Notes: generated by a model from the letters alone, not told the origin. A stretch of 64,000 nt of DNA from Symsagittifera roscoffensis (GCF_963678635.1 NC_087064.1:63109548-63173547); one strand, 5' to 3'; shown: positions 10,501 through 22,900, counted from the first letter of the stretch. Numbers and translations are program-made.

Positions 10501-11462
10501 GCAGTGAGCCATTCAAGTTGCGAGTCGACAATCGAGCACTGAGCTGGCTGAAAACGTACTCAATGGACCAAAGTTACATTGGGAGGTGGATAGTTCGCCT
10601 GGATGGATACAACATGATAATTGAGCATAGAACACGAGATAAACATCAGAATGCCGACAGCTTGAGTAAGAAGACGGAGTTCTATGAGAGACAAGAGCAA
10701 AGAGAGGCAGACAGACCTGAAATCAAAGATGGCTTCTCCTTCATGGACAAGGAAACGTACGACAGTCTTCCACTCACGAGATGGCTGGACAAATCAGGCA
10801 AACCGATAGAAGATCATCCTGAATTACCTAAAGAACCTCCAGAGAAGACCATCTTGAAGAAGAGCAAAAGGATTCCAATAGAAATAATACTAAAGTCGAA
10901 GATCGTGAGGGAGACGCTCAAGGCAAAAGGCTATGATCTTAACCAGGTAGGAGCAGGAACTGCACAGATAGATGATGACTTAATGAGGTTGCTCGAGAAA
11001 CTATCAGATGAGAAGCCCGTGATCCAAGAGAAGGGTCAAGAGGAACCGGAAGTCACTATACTTCGGAGAAAAGAAACAGTGAACAATACCGACTCCTCAA
11101 GAGGAAGCGTCACTGACAGCAAAGATGTCGTGCGGTCACTAGTTGACAAAATCCCCGAAAACATTCTGGAGCAGACCAAGGTTAGGAAAAAGAAAGTGAC
11201 GTTCAAAGAAGATACTGAACACCTGGGACTAGGTCAAGAGTCCGGGGAGTGTTCCATGTTCACGGAAGAAGAAACCGGAGAGGGAAAATTGTCCGGGGAG
11301 CGTGAAGAATGGGATGAATACTCGGATGAGAGCAGCGAAAACCAAGACAGTCTGTGCATGATATTGGCGGAAGAGAAGACAAGGCACCACGACAGGGAGT
11401 TACAGACGGATACCATCTTCAGAAACGTACAATCTGGACGTACAGGAGATACGAGGTGGTGA
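7578..11462 (+). pseudogene. pol: pol of copy A: protease, reverse transcriptase, RNase H
   Basis: 1,294 open codons continuing the gag frame. A coiled region is followed by an aspartic protease with LLDTGA (active Asp near residue 278) and the later LGRDFIRNFDVTID. The reverse transcriptase has LRFCCDFRYLN, TTLDLGSAFWQVPL, MPFGLCNATATFQRLM and the catalytic YVDD at residues 764-767. RNase H has all four acidic positions: LDTDAS (914), KAEMFAVV, RVDNRAL and NADSLSKK. An acidic linker follows. Order and motifs place it in Ty3/gypsy (Metaviridae-like) elements; it copies element RNA into DNA. The frame breaks at 11,462, before the integrase zinc domain. All catalytic motifs in this segment look intact. 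Confidence 0.93.
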
Positions 11463-11538
11463 AGAACTTGAGAAAATTGCGGTTTCAAGGAAGCCATTCA
11501 GGGAATTATCATGCAACTCAAACGTCAGAACGAATCTG

Positions 11539-12884
11539 GTGCCAGAAGACGATATGAAAATCGTGAAAAGGATGATATGCGTGAAGCTGAGTGATGACAT
11601 CCACAACCCTGGTGAGATGAATGGACAGATCATGGCGCTAAAGGAGCATGTCAAGGCAAGATATAGGCTGTCAGACCTAATAAGAGCCCAAAAGAATGAC
11701 AAAATGACAAATAACCTCTCCAAATGGATCAAATCGGGGGTCAAGGAGAAAGGGGAACTCGAGGAAGACAGCTATAAGATCTTGAGCCAGTTCTACAAAG
11801 AAAAGAAAGACTTGGGGATGAGGAGAAGATATTACACAAACACAACCTCATCATACTACCACAGTTGTATCAAACGGAGGTGCTTTTCAGATCACACGAC
11901 CAGATGGGGCACCAGGGGATAGACAAAGTACAACAAAGGATACTTCACAGGTTTGATTGGCCAGGGATGAGAAAAGCTTGCGAGAGATGGGTGAATGCCT
12001 GCCTGGCATGCCTCCAGGTAAAGGACCCAAGGAAGATGAAGTTTCCACTCAAGTCCGTCGAGAGCTCAGAATTCAATGAAGTGGTGCAGATAGACCATCA
12101 AAAAATCTGCATGACGGAGTCGGGATATAACCAGATACTGGTTATAATAGATCACTTCACAAAGTTGGCGGAAGCGGTTCCGTGCCAGACAGCCTCGGCC
12201 GAGGAGACATGTGATCATCTGATAACGCATTGGATATCGCGGTATGGTTGTCCAATGACTTTCCAGTCGGACAACGGCAAAGCTTTTGTGGGGGACTTGA
12301 CAAAAGAATTGATGAGGAGATCGCACATTGCTCAAGCACACTCGACAACATACCATCCACAGACCAACGGGTTGGTAGAGAGACAGAACAGGACACTGGT
12401 CAACATGTTAAGGGTATACTGCTCAAGATACATGACGGATTGGGATAAATACCTGCCACAGGTAGTAGGGGCCTACAACAGTACACAGCACTCAACGACG
12501 GGCATCAGTCCCTTCATGATGTTGACGGGTAGGGAGAGAGCAATGCCTCTGACATTCTTTTACCCGGAATACGAAGGGAAAAGGACGTCGCCTCAGGCAT
12601 ACGTGAAAGAAGCGATCAAAAGACAACAGGAGTTAAACGAGCTATGCAGGAGGAACACGGCGCAAGCGCAAATGAGGCAACGCAGAAAATATGACGAAAA
12701 AATATTACAAGCGAAGCCATATGAAGTGGGCCAATACGTGTGGGTCTTCCAAAATGTCATACCGCCCAAGGGAACAAAGAAACTACTCAAGAAGTGGAGG
12801 GGACCATTCATGATAACGGAAGTTCATCAACGAGGACGGTTCTATCGCTTGAGTACTGGGCGAGCGCACATTATGAAAATCTGA
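11539..12884 (+). pseudogene. pol: Integrase of copy A
   Basis: Two overlapping frames (11,539-11,922 and 11,865-12,884) together cover linker and integrase. Next to copy C, about 45 bases and the frame are lost near 11,810. The zinc-binding part has H-X4-H (SHDQMGH) and C-X2-C (CLAC). The catalytic core has Asp at 12,093 (QIDHQK), Asp at 12,270 (QSDNGK) and Glu at 12,378 (LVERQN). The last spacing is exactly 35 residues, the D,D35E signature. A GPY/F module (KKWRGPFMITEV) follows at about 12,790-12,825, typical of Ty3/gypsy integrases that bind chromatin or DNA. A one-base loss near 12,866 ends the frame. Confidence 0.92.
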
Positions 12885-14206
12885 AGCCTCACGTCCCGTC
12901 CCCGGAGGATTGGTGCATACCGAAGGACATGGAGGGTCTTGAGTACCTGGTGGTAGAGCCAGCGTGTGAAGTGAATGAAAAAGGCACCAGAGAGAAGAAT
13001 GATGGTAATGAGAACTTGAGTTTAGACGACAATGAAAAGATAGAAGTGGAGTCTGAAGCAGGATCATTTGTAGAAGAAGACTGGAACGACCCGCAGCAAG
13101 ATGAGGTGCCGAAGTGGATGGAGCCAGATCGACCAATACCACCGGGGACCAGGAATGGCAATCGTAAACGGACCGGCATGAGGTACAACAGGTACGGGGA
13201 TGACTTCTTGATCGATAAGATACAGCCAGACAAATTGGGCGAGGAACTACTGAGTGCAGGCGAACTGGAAGCCGAAGAGGAATGGCAGGTCATTGACGAT
13301 GGTGGACACTATCCGCAGGAAGACTACTCGACGCCAGAATTGGAGACGGATCTCGAACAGAGTGAGATAGAGAGGAGGGAGAACACGAACTTGAGGATAC
13401 TAGAGTGGATGCGCGATGTCAAAGACGAGAGCCGCGAAGGACAAAGCATTCAACAAGTCGACGTATCATCGGCAAATTATATGAAGGCAGAGGACCCTCT
13501 TTTCGGATGGACGGCAACAGATAGGCCAATGGACATTCCTCCGGACAATTCAGACCCGACAACATCGACGGGGACGTCGATAAATATTTTTGTCCGGGGA
13601 GTGGGGGTAGGACTTACCCACACCGAAAATTTGATGATAAAGAAGCTCAAGGAAGTGAGAGAAACAAGCAAATTGGAACTGGAAGAAGAAGAGCCAGAGC
13701 ATACCATAGGTCGGAATTTCAAAACGAAATTTGAAATACCCAATGAGTACTCGGAAAACATCATGATAACGGATAGCGACTTCATCCTGTCAAACAGGAC
13801 TAGCGCGATCTGCATCACGGCGGACATGAGTTTCAAATCAAGATTGGAAGCTGACTTCAGAAGAGAGTACCAGAACGTGGAGTTTCTGTTCAGACAGAGA
13901 CCAGGACTGGGAGGGATGGCAGCGCTTCCACCATCAGTAGCACAAGTCCCGGGCAAATATCTGTGCTTCCTAGTGACGAGGGTCAATGACAGGAACACAA
14001 TTGATCCCGAACACGTGATGTTGGCACTAACAAGATTACGAGACTTCATGATTGAAAGAGGAATAACGGAGGTCTCAATGCCGGTGTATGACCCAAACAG
14101 GGGCAAACTGAGCTCGAGGGAATTGTACGCTATCCTACATGTAGTCTTTGCGGAAACTGAGATAATGGTGTATCTGCACAAAAAGTACTACTTGAGCATC
14201 GCCTGA
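12740..14206 (+). pseudogene. Post-integrase extension of copy A with macrodomain-like C-terminus
   Basis: Open to the true end of gag-pol at 14,206; the part before 12,866 is out of the integrase frame. After an acidic stretch of roughly 220 residues comes a block matched in B and C: IFVRGVGVGLTHTENL, then NEYSENIMITDSDFILSNRT. The final 140 residues run ADMSFKSRLEADFRREYQNV, GKYLCFLVTR, ALTRLRDFMIERGITEVSMP, YDPNRGKL, HVVFAETEIMVYLH. This order of strands and helices resembles macrodomains of the OARD1/TARG1 group, which bind ADP-ribose. The lysine and aspartate used by TARG1 for hydrolysis do not appear to have counterparts, so binding is likelier than catalysis. The protein ends KKYYLSIA. 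Confidence 0.7.
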
Positions 14207-14429
14207 GTTGGGGACACGGGGTCTCGAGTTGGGTGTGAGGGAGGAGTCTTGAGTTAGGTACTGGGTTGCGGCACAGGTAAAGGGATCTTAAGACGTGATT
14301 GGCATGACAATTAAATTTTAAAAAGAATTAACGGTGCTAAAACATAAAATGAATCTGCATGCTTTTAAGGAAATTCCAATTGAATCGTTTTAAGTAGAAT
14401 GAAAATGATAAGATTTTAACCATACTGGT

Positions 14430-14443
14430 AAAAGGGGGGGGGG
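14430..14443 (+). other. Candidate central polypurine tract
   Basis: AAAAGGGGGGGGGG followed by TTTCTAGGTTAGG. B keeps GAAGGGGGG and the flank TCTCTAGGTTAGG (minus strand, 34,739-34,749); C keeps AAGAAGGGGTTAG (56,242-56,253). It resembles the 3' tract at 23,619-23,634 and could prime a second plus-strand start, as central tracts do in other long reverse-transcribing elements. Confidence 0.4.
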
Positions 14444-14483
14444 TTTCTAGGTTAGGAGCATGACATGTTAGGTCTTAATGTAG

Positions 14484-14496
14484 TTTCTGTTTTCAG
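14484..14496 (+). promoter_or_regulatory. 3' splice site upstream of ORF2
   Basis: TTTCTGTTTTCAG precedes the ORF2 ATG by 211 bases. Matching sites occur in B (TTTCTGATTTCAG, minus strand, AG at 34,686-34,687) and C (CTTCTTTTCTAG, ending 56,462), each followed by ATC. Conservation in a diverged copy supports a real acceptor, by cis-splicing or leader trans-splicing. Confidence 0.55.
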
Positions 14497-14707
14497 ATCA
14501 AGTTTGAAAAACAAAGTTGAAAATCCAACTACACTCAAGCGAGAGTCAGAAAGAGAAATCTTGATTGAACTCGCGATAATCGACACCTACAGCAAGTGTT
14601 TGCAAGGGAACATTTCTAGAGAATTCTTGAGTGGGGTAATACTTGAGTCGGTAAGGTAATCCTTGAGCTGGTTAATACATACTTGAATACATCCCGAAGT
14701 CACAAGA

Positions 14708-17700
14708 ATGGCAGACAGATTCTGGAAATCCATGCCCGCGGCCCTGAAGAAGCCTACTCTTGATGAGCTGTACAGACGCCTGAGGGACCTGGATTATACC
14801 CAAATAGACGAGAGAATGGCGGTAATGCTGAATGCCATCCTCCAGTTGGAAGACCAGGGTGAATGCAGGGAGTCTGCGACGGAGGCTGTCTTGATGGTCG
14901 GCTACACCACTGAGGGAATATCAAACCAAGAACAGACCAGATGGTTGTCTTGGAATGTGGATGGAGGAGTAAGGGGTTTTGACTTGGCAAGGAATCCTGG
15001 CCTGAGTAACAATACCGAATATGGCGCAGGGGAATTCCCACTACCAACTAGGCCAACAGCAAGATCTACAGGCCAGAGCTCGAGTAAGGTGCTATCGATG
15101 ACGCGAGCACAACAGACGACCGAGGCAAATCCGGATCTTGGTGTTCTAAAGAAAGAGCTCGAGAAGACGCAGAAGGAAAGGAATAAGGCGAACCTCGATC
15201 GGGATCAGGCAAAGCTGGATCGGGAGAAGGTTCAGCTGGAAAGGGACCAGGCGGTCAACGAGCGAGATCAGACTCTGAGGTTGCTTGAGATGCTAAAGGC
15301 TGAACATCAGCAGGAGCTAAGGGTGCGGGAGAATGCCGCGAATTGTGAACAACTGAAGTCGGAGTTGGAGAGAATAGAACAACGACAACGCGAACTTGAC
15401 GCACAGAAGGGAGCCAGGCCGAAGGAGCGAGTGGTTACCAGCTCGAGACCAGAGTGACGCATGGAGGTCGATGAAGTCCCCAGAGCAAGAGCACGGTTCA
15501 ACCTTGACCGCGAGGCCCGAGAACACATGAGTGAAGGGTTGGAAGTCTGGATACCGAATGACGCAACGTCTTCCTTGCGTAGCCTAGAGACGCAACCCGT
15601 ACGCCCACTGATGGATGTGGTGCTGCCGGGATATACCCCAACCTCGACCTCGAGTGACAGTCAGGTGAGCGGCGGCTCATCACGTCTGAAAGAGCTGGGC
15701 GAGAAATTACGGCAGAAAAGTCGTGAAAGTTCGGCAAGACCGGAGCTTCCCCCAACTTGGAGGGAACAGCCGGTCAGGAGCGTCGTGATCTCGAGTTATA
15801 AGAAAAATACAGAGAAGAGGTACCACAGGCACAATCGACTGGATTGGAGTGCGGAACAGAAAGCCAGGAGGGACTGCTTTCATGATGCAGCCTGGGTGGA
15901 GTATCTTGCGCCACCCCGTGTGCCAGAAAGTGCGGTCCACCTGATCATAGGGGACAGCCTGGTGCGGGTGTTGACCCGGATCCAGTCGCATTGGCAGACA
16001 GGAATCTTGAGTTTCGCTGGAGCTGCCACGCCACAGATGTTGGCGACGCTTGAGATGCTAGGGATGACTACAGTGTACACGGTGACCCTGATGATCAGCA
16101 CTAACGATGTATCAAGGGGAGAAGCGAGGAAAATAACGAGGCTGCACGACAAGATGAGCTGCCTTCTTGAGGAGCTGAGGATCCAGATGGGCCCCATCCT
16201 GTTGACGGTATGTACTGTCCCCTACAACATGATGTTTGATCAGCACGCCTTGGAGATGAACGAGAAGGTGCGGAACCTAAACAAGGTGATCCGAGATATC
16301 CACGGGAAAAGTGTGCTCCCTGTCAGACTGTTGGACGTGGCGGAGCGCATGGAGAAAAAGGGATTCCCTGAAGACACCTCCAATGATGGAATTCATTTCG
16401 ATGGACCAAGGGGAGCGGAGTGGCTGAACGACGTCTTCCAAGAACACATAAACACGCTAGAGGCGGATCTGCTAGAGACAGCCCAATTCACATTAGGACC
16501 ACCTCCAAACCCACCATTCCTTGCCTCAAGGGCCTTGTCTGGTCGCTTGGGACCGAGAGTTGACACTAGAGACAGTTCAAGGAGCAACCAGACCAGATTA
16601 CAGAGTGCCACGCCAATGGAATCTGAGGAGGTGACGTCATCAACACCTCCAGGCTCGGCGATATCCTCAGTGGTAGTGGCAGAGAGCAAGCGGGAAAAGA
16701 GGTCTATGGAGACCGCTCGCTTGAGATATCCTGAGAAGGTGAAAGGGCTGGACCTAGAGGGTTTGGAGTGCAGGCGAGAATTGGCGGAGACCCTGGGGAT
16801 TGAACGAGTGTCGCACGAGGATTTAAACAGACATCATTGCGTGGACTGGTTGAAAGCTCATGAGGCGCACTTCTCGAGAACGAAATTGATGGAGACCGCG
16901 GATCTGACCGGAATTCCCACAAAAGCGATCATGGGACCCTTTAACTACAGACCTCTCAAGCTGTTGGGGAGTCCTGGACTCATAGCAGAACCCCCCAAAC
17001 ACCGAACGAGCATCGCCAGGATCAGGTTGGCGACCCCGGCACAGTTGAAGGTGGTGGACAAGCTGCTCAATCCGGGGGGAATGGAATTGCCAGATGCCGC
17101 TTACGAAGGCTCGAAATTGGCGGAAGATCGCAGGTACGGGAAGCCCTGTGGGAGCAACCAGCTGGCCAAAACCCTGGCAGTTTATGATAGAGCAGATCCA
17201 GCTGCTGCGAGAGTAGTCATTGTGGCGGGATCGGACTTCGAAGGAACGTCTCCTAGGTTGTTCTGGCCGGAGACTCTGATATACTCTTTGCCAGGAGCTG
17301 AATTAAACCAGATGTTAACTCTGGTGGTGGCAATAAAGTCGGAGATGCCCTGTGAGCCTGAGCTGCTATTGTTTGCAGGAATGAATGATCACCTGCACGC
17401 GATGGGACTTCTTGAGCAGCTGAAGGGCAATGAAATTCCGACATCGAGAAAGATATGGGAAGCCATTCAGGCGTTGTTTGCAGCGATGAATGAAGTGCAA
17501 GAGAATGTTGTCTCGAGATTTGGATCCAAGACGAAGGTGGTGTTCACCACATCCCCTGGATACGCGAATATGCCACCCGCCCTACAATTCGTGTACGCGG
17601 TCTTGATTCTAATAGCAGAGGGGAACGAATGGCGGATTCTAATGGCAGCCCCCAATCGGGAGTTGGAGCCATCGAACCTGAGGCTTCGCAAGTCAGAATT

Positions 17701-19972
17701 GGCGGCGGCATGGGCGGACATATCTCATGCACTGAGGGGCTTTTATGGACTAGCCGACATCCTGATCGTATTAGACGAGGTGCTCTTGCTAGAGATATCG
17801 AACGTTGCCAAGCAACTTAAGTTCAGCCCAGTCATCGGGGACGATCACCCGGCGATAAGCCAATTGACGGCCAGCTTGTGGTTTCAGAGCATGGAAGTGA
17901 AGATCACAAATTCCACCAGCAAGTCTAGAGGTCCGAGTACCGAGAGAAGAAATGTGGCCGAGACGGAAAAGCAATTAGAGTCAATGAAATATCGCTTGAC
18001 GCAAGAGAATGGCTGGTGGCCATTTTTGACACCAAGGCTGGAGAACGCCACGAATAAGACGAGGGAGGAAGCACCACCCCTCGTGAAACAAGTCTGGAGT
18101 TTTCTGGAGAAACAACTGGAGCTGGCCGAAGTAAGAGACATGACGGTGGCTAGATTTGTCTCGGCCGCCAATGAAGTGACGATTGGAGGGTTCTGGAGAG
18201 AGCACGCCAAGGGTGAGCTGAGGACTAGGAGGGATCATGAGATTCTCAAGTTCTTGAGTCCTTGCTGGGAGAAGGAATTCATGGCAGGAATGTTCGGCAC
18301 CACGGCGACTATCTTTGGAGCCTTCGTGCAGGAGATACTGGGCATGCCAATCAGCCTGCTCTTGGCTTTGTATCTGGTCTACCCCAGATACTTGTTCAAC
18401 ATGGGCCCAGCATACATGTTTAGTCGAGGAGTAGAAACACTTCGAGTTGATGGGTATCTGGCACTATTACTCTTGACCCATGGGGAATTGGTGTCGTTTC
18501 ATCGATTGATGGAATATGGAGAGCCTCTGTCTATGGGGAGAGTCCACTCGAGCATTGAAACCTACTCCTACAAGTGTGCCGCAGGGTTGAAGACGTTGTT
18601 AGTGCAATACCTCATGATGCAGAATCGGCACATGACGGGTGAAGATGAGAATCCAACTTCGAGAGAAGAATGGAAGAAGATGAATAGAGGAATGCCTCTG
18701 TTGACGGACCTATGCCTGGCAATGAGGTCGGACCCTATGGGGATAATCCGGGGTCTAGAGGAGGCGGTGACCTGCATTTATGGTCCAGCAGTGACGTACG
18801 CATTCCCAGATCCCCTAGTGACAACGTATCGTCACTCTGTGACGCACTTGAGTCTTATCAGCATACTGGATGGGACGGCGCTCAATTGGTGTCAGCAGGA
18901 GGTGCTCAGAGCGCGAATGAGCAACACGGTACTCTTTGGAAAAATGAAAGATGCCGAGCTGATAGTGTACAACTTCAGGGGGCAAATGCAATGTAGAATG
19001 GGAGACAAGCGAGAGGGCCCCATCGAAACGTATCCCAAGTTTTGGAACTTGAACCCATTGACGGCAGACGGGCGAGAGATCTTGAGGATTCCTGCTTGGA
19101 AGGAATGCTTTGCACTAGTCAAGAGGGAGCTGGAGGCCATAATGGAGAAAGAAATCCTTCCAGCCGCCATGCCTGAGTTCCCGATAGTCAGGAGGATGAC
19201 CTTGGGAATGAACAGTCCCTTGGTAGTTCCCTTCATAATGGCGAGGATGACGACGGAGGAAATGCAGAAGTATTTCACTGATGGCTGGGACCCCCTGTTC
19301 ATCGGCTACACGGCGGCGGTCTACTTCCATACTAGCGAGGCGAAGATAAATTCGTGGACGACGCAAGCGAAAAAGATGAGAGGTTCGCAGCCCCCCGGAT
19401 ATGAGGTGCGGAAGGTCTTGAGAGCTCTTGAGCAGGAAGGACTAGAGAACATGCTACCAATATGGGATGATGGCAGGATGATCATGATGGAGGGGCACGT
19501 CGCATTGGTGGACGACATGAAATTTGCAACAAGAAAGTACAGGGCACCCTATGCCTTAGAACAGGTGGAAATGAGACAGGAGGGAAAAGAACTAGATGCA
19601 GCAGGCCAGCTGCACGTAGCCCTGACGGAATACAAAAAATTGGACCCTGCGACACCATCACCACTGTCAGTGGACACGCCTGGAGACAAGCGGAGTGGAC
19701 CCGTGGAGGACCGGTTCAAAAGAATTCTCGAGAGAAGGAAAAATGAGTCAGAAGAAGAGAGTATGGATGAAACTCTCAGTGAAGCCGGTGAGGACATGGA
19801 AGTGGGGAATACGCCTGAACCAGGACCATCAGGGGAGGAGCTCACCACTCAAGAGCTGTTGAAAGACTTGAGCGAGGAGAATTGGGCAGATACTGCCACT
19901 CCACCTCTGACTCCGTCCCCCGGAAGAATCTGGAATTGCCATTGGCAAGTGAGACCTCCAATATGGGGATGA
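14708..19972 (+). pseudogene. ORF2 of copy A, N-terminal half with SGNH hydrolase domain
   Basis: Starts MADRFWKSM at ATG 14,708. Residues 144-242 form a highly charged coiled coil. An SGNH/GDSL hydrolase domain spans about 405-590. Block I is GDSL (Ser417), block III is ISTND (residues 463-467; Asn466) and block V is DGIHFD (Asp560, His563), with TVCTVPYN between. SGNH enzymes are esterases or lipases, and such domains are known in the first ORFs of some CR1-type LINEs. A second SGNH-like module follows at about 835-1030 (VIVAGSDF, FAGMNDHLH, FTTSPGY). From about 1100 to 1640 is an unrecognised, mostly helical region; from 1657 a Pro/Glu-rich acidic linker. TGA at 15,455 interrupts the frame (Ser in B). 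A lost base near 19,918 ends it. Gly464 of B's block III is Ser here. Confidence 0.8.
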
Positions 19973-22900
19973 TACTCTTGAGCTCGGAGGAAAGGGAAAA
20001 GAACACTTTCGAAGGGAACAGGGACATGTTCCTGGGGTCCCTGAAGGACGATGCTTGGCAGGAGTTCTTAAAAGAATTCAATCAAGAAGTGGGCAGCGAG
20101 ACGACGCTGGACGAATTCAAGGAGGAACTGTGGGACACAGTCGTAAGGTTTGGAGAACCGCTTCTGATAGGAACGGGCCTGGATAAGAAGGCGAGAAAAG
20201 AGCTGCTGAGCAAGCTGGTAGAGCTGAGGAATTCACGATCGAAGACTAGAGAAGAAAAATGTGAGGACAGCTCTACTCTGAAACAAAAAATTGTAGATAA
20301 AATAGTTGATGATATAAAAAGGGATAAGGTTCGGACTAGTAATATGATTTAAAGTACTAATATCCTTAAGGCTCGAGCAGGGGGGAGGCGAGAGTTGGAA
20401 GGATTGGGGGTAGACAGAGAGGTCGAATCAGTGATGATAGCCACAACACCCTCAAGCAGAGATGTGAAGACTCGCAAGAGGAAGAGAGAAGTGGAGGGAT
20501 TGGGTAGTCCTTCAGTTGATGCTGTTTCGGAAGGAATCTTGAGAGAGACGGCGCCCATGGTTTTGGCTTGATGCAAGACGGCGGCATACAAGAGCAGCTC
20601 GGAGCCCAGAAGACCACTCGAAGTAGAGAGGGAAATAGAGGCTTCCACCAGTTCGACATCGGAGGAAGACTTCAAGCCTCAGAAGATAAACGTAAAGAGA
20701 GGTTCAACGAACGGCCAGACATGGGAAGTGGATGTCGGCAAAGAATGGATCTCGAAGGCACACCAGGCCACGGGCAAGCAAGTGACGAGTGATCCATTGG
20801 AGAGGAACAAGACGAGGAACACCTCCCGGACGTGGTGGGTGGCCCTCGAGACATTGAAGGAAATGGAGGACTGCTTGAAGAAGTTGGACAGTGGAGTAGC
20901 TCGCAAGCGACGCAATTGGGCCACCCAGCAAAAGGCCGAGGTTAATAAAATAGAAATGGCGAATCAGCCGAAGAGGTCCTGGCAGAACTTGTTGAAGGAT
21001 CATTTTGAAGAGGCAATGAGGACACCCTCATCAGCACCGCCATTAATGGCGAATCCCTTCGTTAGAACTGCAGGACAATTAATGTTCACCTGGAGTCTGG
21101 TGGGAATAGAGTTGGAGACATTGACCTCGTATGACAGGCTGAAGTTGGGAAGCAAGAAGCTAGATGTGTATCAAGCATTGATGCAACACGTGGCCAGGGA
21201 CAATTCAGGCTTGAGCCTGGCTAGGAGAAAGGATGCCACATGTTTCTTGAGATGGATAATGTCAATGATGTCTGATAGTACCATCTTGGCATGCCAACAG
21301 AGAGCAAGCGCAAGCAAAACCATGGAAAAAAGAGTCTCAACGGTCATCTTGAACGTGTATCAGAGCACAGGAATAGAAAAGGAAGAGGGTTCCAGACTAT
21401 CCCTAGAGAACCATAGGAAGCTAGACGAGGTACGGAGGTTTTATAATAAGAAGTTCGAAGAAGAACATGATGTTCACCGTAACCTGGCCTCGTCAGAGCA
21501 GTACTCGAGAATCAGCGAGAAGGGGGAATACCAATATGTGTCTGGAGTGATGGGAATGGCCTACAACCCCTTCTTAGACTCGGAAGCTGGAGGCGCCCAC
21601 AGGAACCATGAGGTAGCGGAGCTACTGAAGTTTTGGACAGAAAGAATAATGGAAATAGACGCGGTGGAAAAAGAGGGGCCGAGCCTGGGCCTGATTCTTG
21701 AGAAAACACCAGAGGTGGTGAGCATACCGCGCTCGAACAAGAGAGTTGAAGTGAACATGGGTGATGGCAATGGCTTGCTGATCACGAACTTGGGAGTGGT
21801 ATGGAAGTTACTAAGACCCTCCTGGTGCCCACATCCCCACGCGAGTCTGATCGAGGAGACCACCGAACGGGTGAGGTTAGCTCCAACGGAAGATGAAGAT
21901 TTGGCAAAGTTGAGTGTGGTGCACAAACTGATCTTACCTCAGATGAAGGAGTCAGGCGAAAAGACGAACAGTCTCGAGTCAGCAAAGAAGATGGAGCCGG
22001 GTAGCTGTCTGGATTCTACGTGTGGGAGTGGAGAGCACACCTGCGATGGACGATCATGTGTCAGGATATTGTCCTTTCAAAAAGAAGATCTGGTTAGTTG
22101 GTTTGAAGACATCACGGAAAGGGAGAAAAGTGAAGTACAAATAGTGGCGGAGTGTTACGCGAGAACTACGGTGAACATAGCGACGGCTCTCGGATTCTTC
22201 TCGAGAATGTGTAGTCTGCAGTCACTGGAGAGGCTAGAGTCTGAACACCATTTAGTGACGGCGTTGAGCGTGGAATCATGGACGGGTGTTGCAGGTGACT
22301 CAAAAACATATCCGGAGCTGGAAGGTTGGTCTCGAGGCGGAAATGGGGTTTCCCATGAGCGAAGCTTATGGCCTGCCATTGAACGCAAAATCCCTGATAG
22401 GGTCAATGATGGCCAATTTGTGCGGAAGCCACTACCCACTGCACATGGCGATGGTGGAAGCATCCAGCCAGAGAATATTGGTGGACAAGGCCTTCTCAGT
22501 ACCCAAGTGCGTGAGGTTGGCTCGGGTATCGCATCACTCGCACAAGTTGTTGAGGAAAATCAGAGGGACAGTACCGAAGGAGTTGAGAGATGACTTAAGT
22601 GAAATCTGGGGAGAAGAGCTTTTGAAGTTGGAAAGTGAGAACACAAGCGATCACGAGAGACAGAGCGTGATCGGAAAACCTGTGGGGGGTACTCCAAACA
22701 AGGGAGAGAACGACACGATGCATGAGAAAATGATGGAGCTTGAGCCTCTCTTGGAAGCCTCGGGAGAGCGTAACCTCAGGAGCATTGAGATCACCCATGG
22801 AGAATGCCCATGCCACTGTTTGGCACAAACGGTGTGGTATCCAGATCACAAGAATCTTTGCCTGGTGTGGGATATAGAAGAAATTCGGTCGATCGGACTA

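Larger units (their letters stand above)
14207..14707 (+). other. Spacer between gag-pol and ORF2, copy A
   Basis: About 500 non-coding bases. It holds a purine tract and a 3' splice site, listed separately, both conserved in position in B and C. Several TTGAG words flank the tract. The spacing rules out simple overlapping translation of ORF2 from the gag-pol stop. Confidence 0.7.
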
